In this document: piece after piece, positions 1 to 5,914 of the stretch
Layout: each line of letters begins with the position of its first letter
How positions within the stretch are numbered: the first letter of the stretch is position 1
Assembly: GCA_030042795.1 (NCBI GenBank)
Contig: JASHYZ010000466.1
Location: forward strand, 1-7,617
DNA from: Terriglobia bacterium
Lineage (GTDB): Bacteria > Acidobacteriota > Terriglobia > UBA7540
Direction of reading: 5' to 3'
Length of the DNA: 7,617 nucleotides
Notes under the pieces: generated by a model
The model's database searches: none
The model's input: only the letters and a program-made list of their open reading frames with translations
Told to the model about the DNA's origin: nothing
Program-made: the position numbers and the translations under genes

Positions 1-278
1 CGGTGGTCGGGTTCACCCTGCACTTTGACCACCAGGCCCCGCTTGGCAGCTCGCTCCACTAAGCCGACCACCGCGTTGTGGCGCTCCTGCAGAAACTCGG
101 CAAGCTCGCCGATGGTAGCCCAATCACGGTCCGTGTAGCCCGCAATCCCCAGCAGAAGCTGGTGCTGCTGCGGGGTCACTCCTTCCGCCCGCGCCGCCTT
201 CTCGCTGAAGCGCAGAAATCGCCGCAGGTGATAGCGAAACCACGCCAGGCGGCCGATCAACTTGCGGTCCAGGACCAC
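1..278 (-). CDS. MarR-family winged-helix transcriptional regulator, N-terminal part (runs off the left edge)
   Basis: Read on the minus strand, this is the first ~92 residues of a MarR-type repressor, a dimeric DNA-binding protein that usually senses small phenolic or oxidant ligands. Visible parts are a long N-terminal dimerisation helix (residues ~4-31), a VTPQQ turn (34-38) with the following LLLGIAG helix (41-47), the HTH entry helix TIGELAEFL (55-63), a recognition helix RHNAVVGLVERAAKRGL (66-82), and the start of the wing (VVKVQGEPDH). The C-terminal third lies outside the window. Two GTG starts are possible. The one at 278 has a GAGAGAG purine run a few bases upstream and gives a normal MarR N-terminus. 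The one at 326 adds 16 Arg-rich residues and sits only 6 bases after a TATAAT box, so it would be leaderless. I prefer 278. The target genes are not visible, but autoregulation is likely from the palindrome upstream. The family call is secure from the pattern; the ligand is unknown. Confidence 0.87.
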   Translation of the reverse strand, partial: MVLDRKLIGRLAWFRYHLRRFLRFSEKAARAEGVTPQQHQLLLGIAGYTDRDWATIGELAEFLQERHNAVVGLVERAAKRGLVVKVQGEPDH

Positions 279-332
279 TGGGCTCTCTCGATCCGTGGGG
301 TTTCGCGTGCGGCGCGACGGCTTCACTGGAAT

Positions 333-338
333 ATTATA
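333..338 (-). promoter_or_regulatory. -10 box of the MarR gene promoter
   Basis: The minus strand reads a perfect TATAAT here. Transcription would begin near 326, giving a leader of about 48 bases to the GTG at 278, or a leaderless message if the GTG at 326 is used. No good -35 hexamer is found 16-18 bases upstream, which fits an activated or weak promoter, or a purely chance TATAAT. Confidence 0.55.
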
Positions 339-350
339 TCACAATGTGAT
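338..350. promoter_or_regulatory. Candidate MarR operator: 13-bp palindrome
   Basis: The plus strand reads ATCACA-A-TGTGAT, a perfect 6-bp inverted repeat around one central base. It overlaps the last base of the TATAAT box and fills the spacer region of the MarR promoter. MarR-family dimers typically bind short AT-rich palindromes of this size in their own promoters and block RNA polymerase, so autorepression is the natural reading. Binding itself is inferred. The half-sites are in the wrong order for a CRP site (TGTGA-N6-TCACA). Confidence 0.6.
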
Positions 351-604
351 CTTTCTGGTAGCGGCACTCTCTCGCCGAACCGTGTGAGCGCCCGAAACAT
401 TGCTCACCCTCTGTGGGACGCAGCACCGCTGCACCTGGAGCTCGCTACCACCTCGACATGGCGCCGCCGGTCGCGTGAGACCTGGAAGCAGTCCGCCCCA
501 GTTCGTCATCCTGTACGTTAGGTGACTTCCCGGGATCTTCAGATCTGGCAATACTCGTACATTCTAAAGATCGATCACCCGGTACGATCTCCTCCGGCAA
601 AGGC
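351..604. other. Intergenic region with no recognisable gene
   Basis: Between the MarR promoter and the stop codon of the UPF0182 gene I see no protein with family-like composition and no RNA gene. Two weak hairpins lie near the right side: GATCT-TC-AGATC at 535-546, and AGATCG (568-573) pairing with CGATCT (585-590) across an 11-base loop. The second lies just beyond the UPF0182 stop codon and could mark its transcript end. It is AT-rich and followed on the minus strand by only three Ts, so it is a poor intrinsic terminator. Confidence 0.4.
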
Positions 605-3358
605 TTATCGCGGCGCCAAGCGCTGCAGCACGTCCTGGAGCTTCTTCATTTCTGCGCCGTAACCGGCCCAGTCACCCTGGCGCAGGAGTTGATCCGCCCT
701 CTCAAAGTGTTGGCGAGCCTCTCGGGCGAGCGCGGCAAAGTCCGGTGACGGGCCAGTCGCCGTTGAACTCTCCGGCGGCGCCGGCGGATTCACTCCGGGA
801 GCCGCTCCGGCCGTGGCCGGAAGAGCTGTGTTCGACGAGCCTCCAAAGATGCTCGTGAGAGCGGCATCCAACGTGGGTTGCATCACCACGTTGTCGGCAT
901 AAGAGACGATCACCCGCTTGAGTTGCGGCAATCCTGGGCCATTTTCCGTGGTGAGGTAGAGGGGCTCCACGTAAAGAACGGCATTGTGCACGGGAATCAC
1001 CAGCAGTGTTCCCCGAATCACCTTGGAGCCACCCTGACCCCACAGCGTGAGTTGCTGAGAGATGGTCGGGTCCTGGTCAATTCGGCTCTCAATCTGTTGG
1101 GGTCCGTAAACCAGCTTTTGCTTGGGAAAAGTGAACACCACCACCTTGCCGTAGTTCGGCACGTCGCAGCGCGCCGCCATCCACGCGATCATGTTCTCTT
1201 TCCGCGCCGGCGTGAACGGCACCATCAGGATAAACTCTTCCCGCTTGCCCACCTCGGCCAGCTTCATAATGGTGTAATAGGGTGACATGGGGGCGTTCTC
1301 GCCGCGCGCCGCGCTTTGCGCCACCCGCCACAGGTCTTCCTTATTGTAAAAGACGCGCGGATCCGTCATGTGATAAACGGCATACTTTGCGGCCTGGACG
1401 CTGAAGAAGTCCTCCGGGTAACGAATGTGGGCCCGGAGGTCTTCCGGCATGGCGTTGAGCGGCTGAAACACGCCTGGAAAGATACTCGAGTACACCTGGA
1501 TGAGCGGATCGGTGGGATCAGCCACGTAAAAGTTTACGGCGCCCGTGTAAGCGTTAACCGTTGCCTTCACAGAGTTACGAATGTAGTTGCCCATGTCGCC
1601 GGCCGGCTCGGCATAGGGAAACTGGCTCGAAGTCGTATAGCCATCAAGCATCCACACCAGCGAGCCATCGTTGGTCACAACCAGGTAAGGATCGTGATCG
1701 TACACCAGAAACGGCGTCAGCCGCCCGACCCGATCGAGAACGCTACGATAAATCATCACCCGGCTTGAATCGTGAATGTCGGTGGACAGCAGAATCTTCA
1801 GTTCGCCGAAGTTCAGGGCAAAAAGGAGCCGCCGCCAGAAATTTTCCACGGGCACGCCGCCGCTGCCTGCATAAGTGGAGTACACATTCTCATCCCCGGC
1901 CGGATAATCGAACTCCTTCAAGTGCGTCTTCACGATGCAGTAGTCGTTGGGCAGCTCGCCGTAGTAAATTTCCGGGCGCGTGACGCGGATGGAGGGAATC
2001 GTCGAGGCTGGTGGAATGTCTTTGACGAAGAACACCGGGAGGCCGTCGGGAGTGGATTCGTTCACCGGTCCCATGCAAAGCCCGTAGCCATGAGTGTACG
2101 TGAGGTGCTCATTGATCCAGTTCCGGCTGGGCAGGCTGGCGGGGTTGAGCTCACGTGGAGAGAGAGAGACTTGTCGGTAATCACCGTTGATCCAATAACG
2201 GTCATTATCGACGCGCGCGAAGTCGTAGTAGGTGCGGATTTCCTGAAGCTGGGCGAATGTGGTGAGAAGCGGCTCGTGGTCCCATAGGCGAATGTTGGCG
2301 ATGGTAGCGGAGTTCTGGCGCAAGTCCTCCGCCGAAAGATCTTCCACGGCCGGGTATTCGTGTTCCTCGAAGCGATCGAGCGCGTACGCTTTGCGCGTGA
2401 ATTCGATGGCGCGTGCAATATAGGGCCGTTCACGGTCGAGCTCGTTCGGAGCCACAAACAGCCGCTGCACGACCTCAGGATAAATCCCGGCGCCGAGCAC
2501 CCAGACACTCACCAACGCCGCAAGACCGTACAGGGCCGGTCGCAGCCGCCCGGTGCGCGCGCCTGCAAGGAGTGCCAGCCCCACGGCGACGGCCAACACC
2601 AGCAGGATCCAGAGCACCGGCAGTGTGGCGTGAATATCCGTGTAGCCTGCGCCGGTGATCAGACCGCGCTCCGAGTAGAGCAGGTTGTACATTGAAAGCC
2701 GCGCCTGGTAAGCGAACGTGAAAAAGAGCAGCGCGCCCAATACCATCAGGTGAGCTCGCGCGGCCTTCGAGACCGTGAGGCTTCGGCCCGTGATGGTGAC
2801 GCCTCCCTTAACGAGGTAAAGAAGCACCGTCGTGATGAGCGAAACGATGACAGCCAGCATGGTCAAATCGTAGAGAAAACCGATAAAGGGCAGCTTGAAA
2901 AGATAAAAGCCCAGATCGATGCCGAATAACGGGTCGCTTTGCCCCAGCGCCACGGCGTGCCGCGCCATTAGATAATCGGAGGCGTGCGAGCTTGCCCACT
3001 GCCCGGCTGCGTAAGCAACCAGGACCACACCTAGCGCGATGCCGCGTTCGAAGAGCGCTGTGAAGCGTTCAAAGAGCGGAAACTCGATGAGTTCGCCGTA
3101 GACCCGATACCCGTGGCGGCGCGCCAAGGATCGTGCAATGATCAGGTTCACGCCCACGACGAGCAGCACCGCGAGCGCCGTCACGCTGCCAAGATCAATT
3201 TCGGCTTTCAGCAGGGTCCAGTAGATGATCCCGAAGCCTTCCTGGCGAAACCACAGCCAATCGACAATCAGTTGGAGGCCGCCGGACAGCAGCGGGATCA
3301 CAATCACCAGAAGGACGCTAAGAAAAAGAATAATTTTGACCAGACGCGTTGATTGCAC
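605..3358 (-). CDS. UPF0182 family (COG1615) large integral membrane protein
   Basis: A 917-residue protein of the UPF0182 family, whose biochemical role is not known. The N-terminal third holds about seven hydrophobic segments (approximately residues 7-30, 54-76, 105-122, 155-184, 203-219, 246-266, 276-293). Family hallmarks follow one another: DPLFGIDLGFYLFKLP (142-157), the YPEVVQRLFVAPNELDRE region (from 293), then conserved stretches including NIRLWDHEPLL, QEIRTYYDF, YTHGYG, EIYYGE and EFDYP. About 540 residues of mostly soluble domain follow the last membrane segment, probably on the outer face of the membrane. The tail has a Pro/Ala/Ser-rich linker (about 839-873) and a short helical C-terminal segment (874-917) typical of many members. 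The start is GTG at 3358, preceded by GGAG seven bases upstream. It is the second gene after the SnoaL-like gene on the same strand, 78 bases away. The length is normal and there are no internal breaks. Family identity is secure; no function is claimed. Confidence 0.95.
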   Translation of the reverse strand: MQSTRLVKIILFLSVLLVIVIPLLSGGLQLIVDWLWFRQEGFGIIYWTLLKAEIDLGSVTALAVLLVVGVNLIIARSLARRHGYRVYGELIEFPLFERFTALFERGIALGVVLVAYAAGQWASSHASDYLMARHAVALGQSDPLFGIDLGFYLFKLPFIGFLYDLTMLAVIVSLITTVLLYLVKGGVTITGRSLTVSKAARAHLMVLGALLFFTFAYQARLSMYNLLYSERGLITGAGYTDIHATLPVLWILLVLAVAVGLALLAGARTGRLRPALYGLAALVSVWVLGAGIYPEVVQRLFVAPNELDRERPYIARAIEFTRKAYALDRFEEHEYPAVEDLSAEDLRQNSATIANIRLWDHEPLLTTFAQLQEIRTYYDFARVDNDRYWINGDYRQVSLSPRELNPASLPSRNWINEHLTYTHGYGLCMGPVNESTPDGLPVFFVKDIPPASTIPSIRVTRPEIYYGELPNDYCIVKTHLKEFDYPAGDENVYSTYAGSGGVPVENFWRRLLFALNFGELKILLSTDIHDSSRVMIYRSVLDRVGRLTPFLVYDHDPYLVVTNDGSLVWMLDGYTTSSQFPYAEPAGDMGNYIRNSVKATVNAYTGAVNFYVADPTDPLIQVYSSIFPGVFQPLNAMPEDLRAHIRYPEDFFSVQAAKYAVYHMTDPRVFYNKEDLWRVAQSAARGENAPMSPYYTIMKLAEVGKREEFILMVPFTPARKENMIAWMAARCDVPNYGKVVVFTFPKQKLVYGPQQIESRIDQDPTISQQLTLWGQGGSKVIRGTLLVIPVHNAVLYVEPLYLTTENGPGLPQLKRVIVSYADNVVMQPTLDAALTSIFGGSSNTALPATAGAAPGVNPPAPPESSTATGPSPDFAALAREARQHFERADQLLRQGDWAGYGAEMKKLQDVLQRLAPR

Positions 3359-3375
3359 GAGTTTTCTCCGCGCTT

Positions 3376-3404
3376 ATCTTTTCACACGGCTGCTAGGGTG
3401 TCAA
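3376..3404 (-). promoter_or_regulatory. Candidate sigma-70-type promoter for the UPF0182 gene
   Basis: On the minus strand a perfect TTGACA -35 (3399-3404) is followed after 17 bases by AAAGAT (3376-3381, 3/6 match to TATAAT). It lies in the 78-base gap after the SnoaL-like gene and 17 bases before the UPF0182 GTG. The -35 is convincing but the -10 is poor, so the call is tentative. If real, the UPF0182 gene can be expressed independently of its upstream neighbour. Confidence 0.4.
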
Positions 3405-3436
3405 AGAAAAGAGGTGAGCACGCCGGGCATGAAGGT

Positions 3437-4027
3437 TCATGGTGCGGATGACGTAGGTGTGGGCGCAGTCGGCGGCATGGCCGAATAGTGCACATGAACA
3501 AGAGCCCAACGGTCCGGGCCAATTTTCCGGTAAATCTGAGTCTCCTGTCCGCTGGTCTCCACGGCGGACCCATTCTTCCTCGACTTGGCAGCGAAGTGCC
3601 AGGAGAATTCCGCCCAGGCCGAGTCACCATACGCGTGCACGGTGATATCGCGCGGCGTCAGCTTTCGCTTGGAAAAGAGAGCCTCCATGGTGTTTTCGTA
3701 GAAATTCCGCTTCACTTGTTCCCAGCCTCGCTCCTCTCCGAGAGGAAAAATTAGGGACACCTCTCGCGAATTCAACCACACCTGCGAAGCCAACCCGAGA
3801 TCGACCGGCTCAGCATTGACGGCCGCAACATACTTCGCAATCAATTGCATTATTGCTGCAGCGGCATCCCGGGTGCCCGGTGACCCATTGGCCGTTTCCG
3901 TCTGCCTCTCGCCTCCCCGATCCGCCGGTGCTCCAATCGTAGTCGGCGGAGCGAACCAAACGGCCGAGAGAGCCAGGACGAACGTAGGCAGCCGAAGGAA
4001 TCGCGTACCAGCTCTTCGATCATGCAT
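3437..4027 (-). CDS. Secreted SnoaL/NTF2-like (DUF4440-type) protein
   Basis: A 196-residue protein. Residues 1-35 look like a signal peptide: basic start (MHDRRAGTRFLR), hydrophobic core (LPTFVLALSAVWFA), and a possible Ala-X-Ala cleavage site at A33-P34-A35. Residues ~54-185 resemble the SnoaL/NTF2 cone-shaped fold: an opening helix (AAAAIMQLIAKYVAAV), a GWEQVKRNFYENTMEALF helix, strands DITVHAYGDSAWAEFSWHF, and the closing strands IYRKIGPDRWALVHVHYS, which is the usual family ending. Such domains serve as small enzymes, ligand binders or subunits, so the function cannot be set from fold alone. The tail is Pro/Thr/Ser-rich. I chose ATG 4027 because AGGAGAG lies about eight bases upstream and this start exposes the signal peptide directly. 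An in-frame start 16 residues earlier (4075) lacks these features. It heads a likely unit with the UPF0182 gene and is divergent from the HTH-TOBE regulator. Confidence 0.82.
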   Translation of the reverse strand: MHDRRAGTRFLRLPTFVLALSAVWFAPPTTIGAPADRGGERQTETANGSPGTRDAAAAIMQLIAKYVAAVNAEPVDLGLASQVWLNSREVSLIFPLGEERGWEQVKRNFYENTMEALFSKRKLTPRDITVHAYGDSAWAEFSWHFAAKSRKNGSAVETSGQETQIYRKIGPDRWALVHVHYSAMPPTAPTPTSSAP

Positions 4028-4120
4028 TGTTCTCTCTCCTGTTCCATGGATCTGGCTAATACTGACATTCAACAACTCATCCTGACACGCTCTTGCCTAC
4101 AAATCTCATTCTGTCGGGTA

Positions 4121-4140
4121 GGATTTCTGCTTCCAAATCC
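4121..4140. promoter_or_regulatory. Candidate operator: 6-8-6 inverted repeat
   Basis: GGATTT (4121-4126) and AAATCC (4135-4140) form a perfect inverted repeat around an 8-base spacer. The centre-to-centre distance of the arms is 14 bp, and the whole site covers the expected -35 position of the regulator's own promoter. This suits a dimeric DNA-binding protein repressing itself, possibly together with the divergent SnoaL-like gene. That the HTH-TOBE protein is the binder is inference. Confidence 0.42.
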
Positions 4141-4155
4141 GCGGTTCTCATTGAG

Positions 4156-4161
4156 TAGAAT
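4156..4161 (+). promoter_or_regulatory. -10-like box for the HTH-TOBE gene
   Basis: TAGAAT matches TATAAT at five of six positions and ends seven bases before the ATG at 4169. Transcription from it would start at or next to the start codon, giving a leaderless or nearly leaderless message. A short AGGA (4162-4165) is also present only three bases before the ATG, which is too close for a standard ribosome-binding site. No convincing -35 is seen. Confidence 0.4.
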
Positions 4162-4168
4162 AGGAAGC

Positions 4169-4621
4169 ATGGAACTTCTCCACTTGGCTGAGGCCGCGCA
4201 CGAGCTTGGCGTGAGCTATCCCACGCTGAAGCAGTGGATCTACCGGGGCAAGATCAAATCTGTGAAGACGGCGGGCGGGCACCATCGCATTCCACGCACA
4301 GAAGTCGATCGCGTTCTGTTTGCTACCGGCAAGAAAGCTCCGAAGGAGGCGACCGCGAAGCGGCAAGCTCCCCAAACCGCTTCTCTCTCCGGGCTCCAAC
4401 ACCTCATCAGCGGACGCAACCAGCTCGTGGGTCGCATACGTTCGCTTGAAGTCGTTGGGCTGCTTGCCAAGGTCACGCTGGATGTTGGAGGGCAGTCCGT
4501 CACTGCAATCATTACTCGCGACGCCTGCCGGGATCTGGGCCTCAAGGTAGGCGAGACGGCGGCGGCCTTGATCAAAGCCACCGAGGTGATGATCCTTCGG
4601 CCGGTGGCAGCCAGGAAATAA
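4169..4621 (+). CDS. Excisionase/MerR-type HTH regulator with C-terminal molybdate-type TOBE (Mop) domain
   Basis: A 150-residue two-domain protein. Residues ~4-50 form a MerR/excisionase-like winged helix: LAEAAHELGVSYPTLKQWI, then the wing with KTAGGHHRIPRTEVDRVL. This matches the GGHRRI-type loop of small HTH_17 proteins. A Lys/Ala/Pro-rich linker (about 52-78) leads to a TOBE/Mop domain (about 81-145) with the family signature SGRNQLVGRI, DVGGQSVTAIITRDACRDLGL, VGETAAALIKATEVMI. Mop domains bind molybdate or tungstate at subunit interfaces, so the protein is best read as an oxyanion-responsive DNA-binding regulator or storage protein. It is much shorter than ModE, and no molybdate transport or cofactor gene is in view. 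The start at 4169 begins directly at the HTH. An in-frame upstream extension to 4022 is unlike the family and reads through the divergent promoter region. Domain calls are strong; the ligand and targets are inferred. Confidence 0.92.
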   Translation: MELLHLAEAAHELGVSYPTLKQWIYRGKIKSVKTAGGHHRIPRTEVDRVLFATGKKAPKEATAKRQAPQTASLSGLQHLISGRNQLVGRIRSLEVVGLLAKVTLDVGGQSVTAIITRDACRDLGLKVGETAAALIKATEVMILRPVAARK

Positions 4622-4786
4622 ACCTCATAGCTGGCCGCTGGCCGAAGTCCGCACTCCCTGCCAAGTCCCCGCTCAAGCTCATGCACACCGGAAAGCATAA
4701 AGGGCTCAGGAGCGGCTATCATAATCGATCGGCTACCGAAGCCGTGGAATGTATGGTTCGCGTGATCGAAGCCGCGGGAGAGCACC
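4622..4786 (+). promoter_or_regulatory. Leader region of the Rieske-menG unit, with ribosome-binding site
   Basis: The 165-base gap has a small GGCC-GCT-GGCC hairpin just after the HTH-TOBE stop (4633-4643) and two overlapping -10-like hexamers, TATCAT (4717-4722) and CATAAT (4720-4725), both without a good -35. It also has a 5-bp stem CGGCT-ACCGA-AGCCG (4730-4744), and CGAAGCCG occurs twice, 30 bases apart (4737-4744, 4767-4774). GGGAGAG (4776-4782) lies four bases before the ATG at 4787 and is a good ribosome-binding site. The promoter position is tentative. Confidence 0.4.
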
Positions 4787-5914
4787 ATGGACACACCACT
4801 CCAAACCATTCTTGACAGCTACAACGACGACGCCCCGCTTGCTGAAGCTTCGACCATCTCCGGACCCTGGTATACCGATGAACGGGTCGCGGAGATCGAA
4901 CGCGAGTACGTGTTTGGCCGGACGTGGCAAGTGGTGGGGCGGCTTGATCAGGTGTCGAGACCGGGCCAGTATTTCACGGCCGAAGTGGTCGGCGAGCCCA
5001 TTCTGGTGGCTCGCGGTACGGACGGGGTGCTGCACGCCTTTTATAACGTCTGCCGACATCACGCCACCGCCGTGGCGTGGAGTGCCGAGGGCATCGCAAC
5101 GAACTTCCGCTGCCCCTACCATGGCTGGACGTATGGACTCGACGGCGCGCTCAAAGGCGTAACCGATTTCGACGGCGTGCAGTGCTTTGATCGCGCCGCG
5201 AACGGACTGGTGGAAACTCGCGTGGCAGCCTGGGAAAAGTTCGTATGGGTGAATCTCGATGAGAAAGTTGCGCCGCTCGAAGATTTCCTGGGACGGGTGA
5301 CAGATCGAGTGCGTCCTCTTGCTCTCGAAAAGCTGCAGTTCTTTGAGCGCCGCGTCTACACGCTGAAATGCAACTGGAAAGTGTACGTTGATAACTATCT
5401 CGACGGCGGCTATCACGTGCCGCACATGCACAAGGGATTGAACAGCGTGATCGACTACGCGCATTACACCATCGAGAATGACGAGCGCCATTCGGTGCAA
5501 TCGAGCCCGGTCCGCCGCGCGCAAGACGCCGACCCGGACGCCGCTGCCACCCGCCACGGCGATCGCGCCTACTACCTGTGGCAGTATCCAAACTTTATGC
5601 TGAACTGGTATGAAGGCTATCTCGACACGAATCTGGTGCTGCCGGACGGCGTCGGTGGTTGCACCGTGATCTTCGACTTTTATTTCGGAGATGTCAGCGA
5701 GACCGGCCGCGAGTACAACCGCCAAAGTATCGCCGTAAGCGACCGCGTGCAGGATGAAGACACCGCCATCTGCGAGAGCGTGCAGCGCGGACTGCGCTCC
5801 CGCTCCTACGGCGCGGGACGCCTCTCCGTGCGCCGCGAGGCGGGCGAACACCTCTTCCACCGGCTGCTGGCGGCTGACTTGAGGCGCGGCCTGGAAGCTG
5901 CTTGCGCTCGGTAA
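4787..5914 (+). CDS. Rieske non-heme iron oxygenase, alpha subunit, choline-monooxygenase-like
   Basis: A 375-residue ring-hydroxylating-oxygenase-type alpha subunit. The N-terminal Rieske [2Fe-2S] domain has its four ligands in CRHH (C89, H91) and CPYHGW (C109, H112). The C-terminal catalytic domain carries the mononuclear iron site: DNYLDGGYHVPHMHK (202-216) supplies H210 and H215, and an Asp in VQDEDTAICE (D323 or D325) is the likely third ligand. The YLDGGYHVP form and the VQRGL...GEHLFH ending resemble choline monooxygenase and its bacterial relatives more than naphthalene or benzene dioxygenases, but the substrate cannot be told from sequence. Such enzymes use O2 and electrons from a reductase or ferredoxin; none is encoded nearby. 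The length is typical and all metal ligands are present. The stop codon overlaps the menG start by one base (TAATG), so the two are probably co-translated. The long open reading frame antisense to it (4733-5860) is considered a shadow. Confidence 0.94.
   Translation: MDTPLQTILDSYNDDAPLAEASTISGPWYTDERVAEIEREYVFGRTWQVVGRLDQVSRPGQYFTAEVVGEPILVARGTDGVLHAFYNVCRHHATAVAWSAEGIATNFRCPYHGWTYGLDGALKGVTDFDGVQCFDRAANGLVETRVAAWEKFVWVNLDEKVAPLEDFLGRVTDRVRPLALEKLQFFERRVYTLKCNWKVYVDNYLDGGYHVPHMHKGLNSVIDYAHYTIENDERHSVQSSPVRRAQDADPDAAATRHGDRAYYLWQYPNFMLNWYEGYLDTNLVLPDGVGGCTVIFDFYFGDVSETGREYNRQSIAVSDRVQDEDTAICESVQRGLRSRSYGAGRLSVRREAGEHLFHRLLAADLRRGLEAACAR

Larger units (their letters stand above)
4028..4168. promoter_or_regulatory. 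Divergent promoter region between the SnoaL-like gene and the HTH-TOBE regulator
   Basis: This 141-bp stretch must carry the start signals for both flanking genes. It contains an inverted repeat (4121-4140), a TAGAAT -10-like box for the plus-strand gene (4156-4161), and two copies of TCTCATT (4104-4110 and 4146-4152) set 42 bp apart on either side of the repeat. The ribosome-binding site of the minus-strand gene (AGGAGAG, roughly 4034-4040) is at the left end. I find no clear -35/-10 pair for the minus-strand gene. Confidence 0.5.

Noticed and set aside
338..350. The palindrome read as a CRP/FNR site
   Set aside because: CRP half-sites are ordered TGTGA-N6-TCACA. Here the order is reversed with a single spacer base, which suits a MarR-type dimer instead.
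78..521. A 147-codon open frame on the plus strand over the MarR gene and its promoter
   Set aside because: It overlaps a clear MarR coding region on the other strand, runs through the promoter palindrome, and its Arg/Leu/Ser-rich product has no recognisable domain.
339..551. A 70-codon minus-strand frame in the 351-604 gap
   Set aside because: No ribosome-binding site that stands out, no family-like motif and low-complexity basic composition; probably chance.
1758..2300. Several 60-170 codon plus-strand frames inside the UPF0182 gene
   Set aside because: The minus-strand frame is continuous across 917 codons with conserved UPF0182 blocks; the others are out-of-frame shadows.
4022..4168. 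In-frame N-terminal extension of the HTH-TOBE protein
   Set aside because: The 49 extra residues are unlike the family, start inside the neighbouring divergent gene's first codons, and cross the likely promoter. The HTH begins right at the ATG at 4169.
4733..5860. A 375-codon open frame on the minus strand, antisense to the Rieske gene and of equal length
   Set aside because: Its His/Val/Ala-rich translation matches no family pattern. The plus strand carries an intact Rieske protein with all metal ligands. Long antisense frames are common opposite GC-rich genes.
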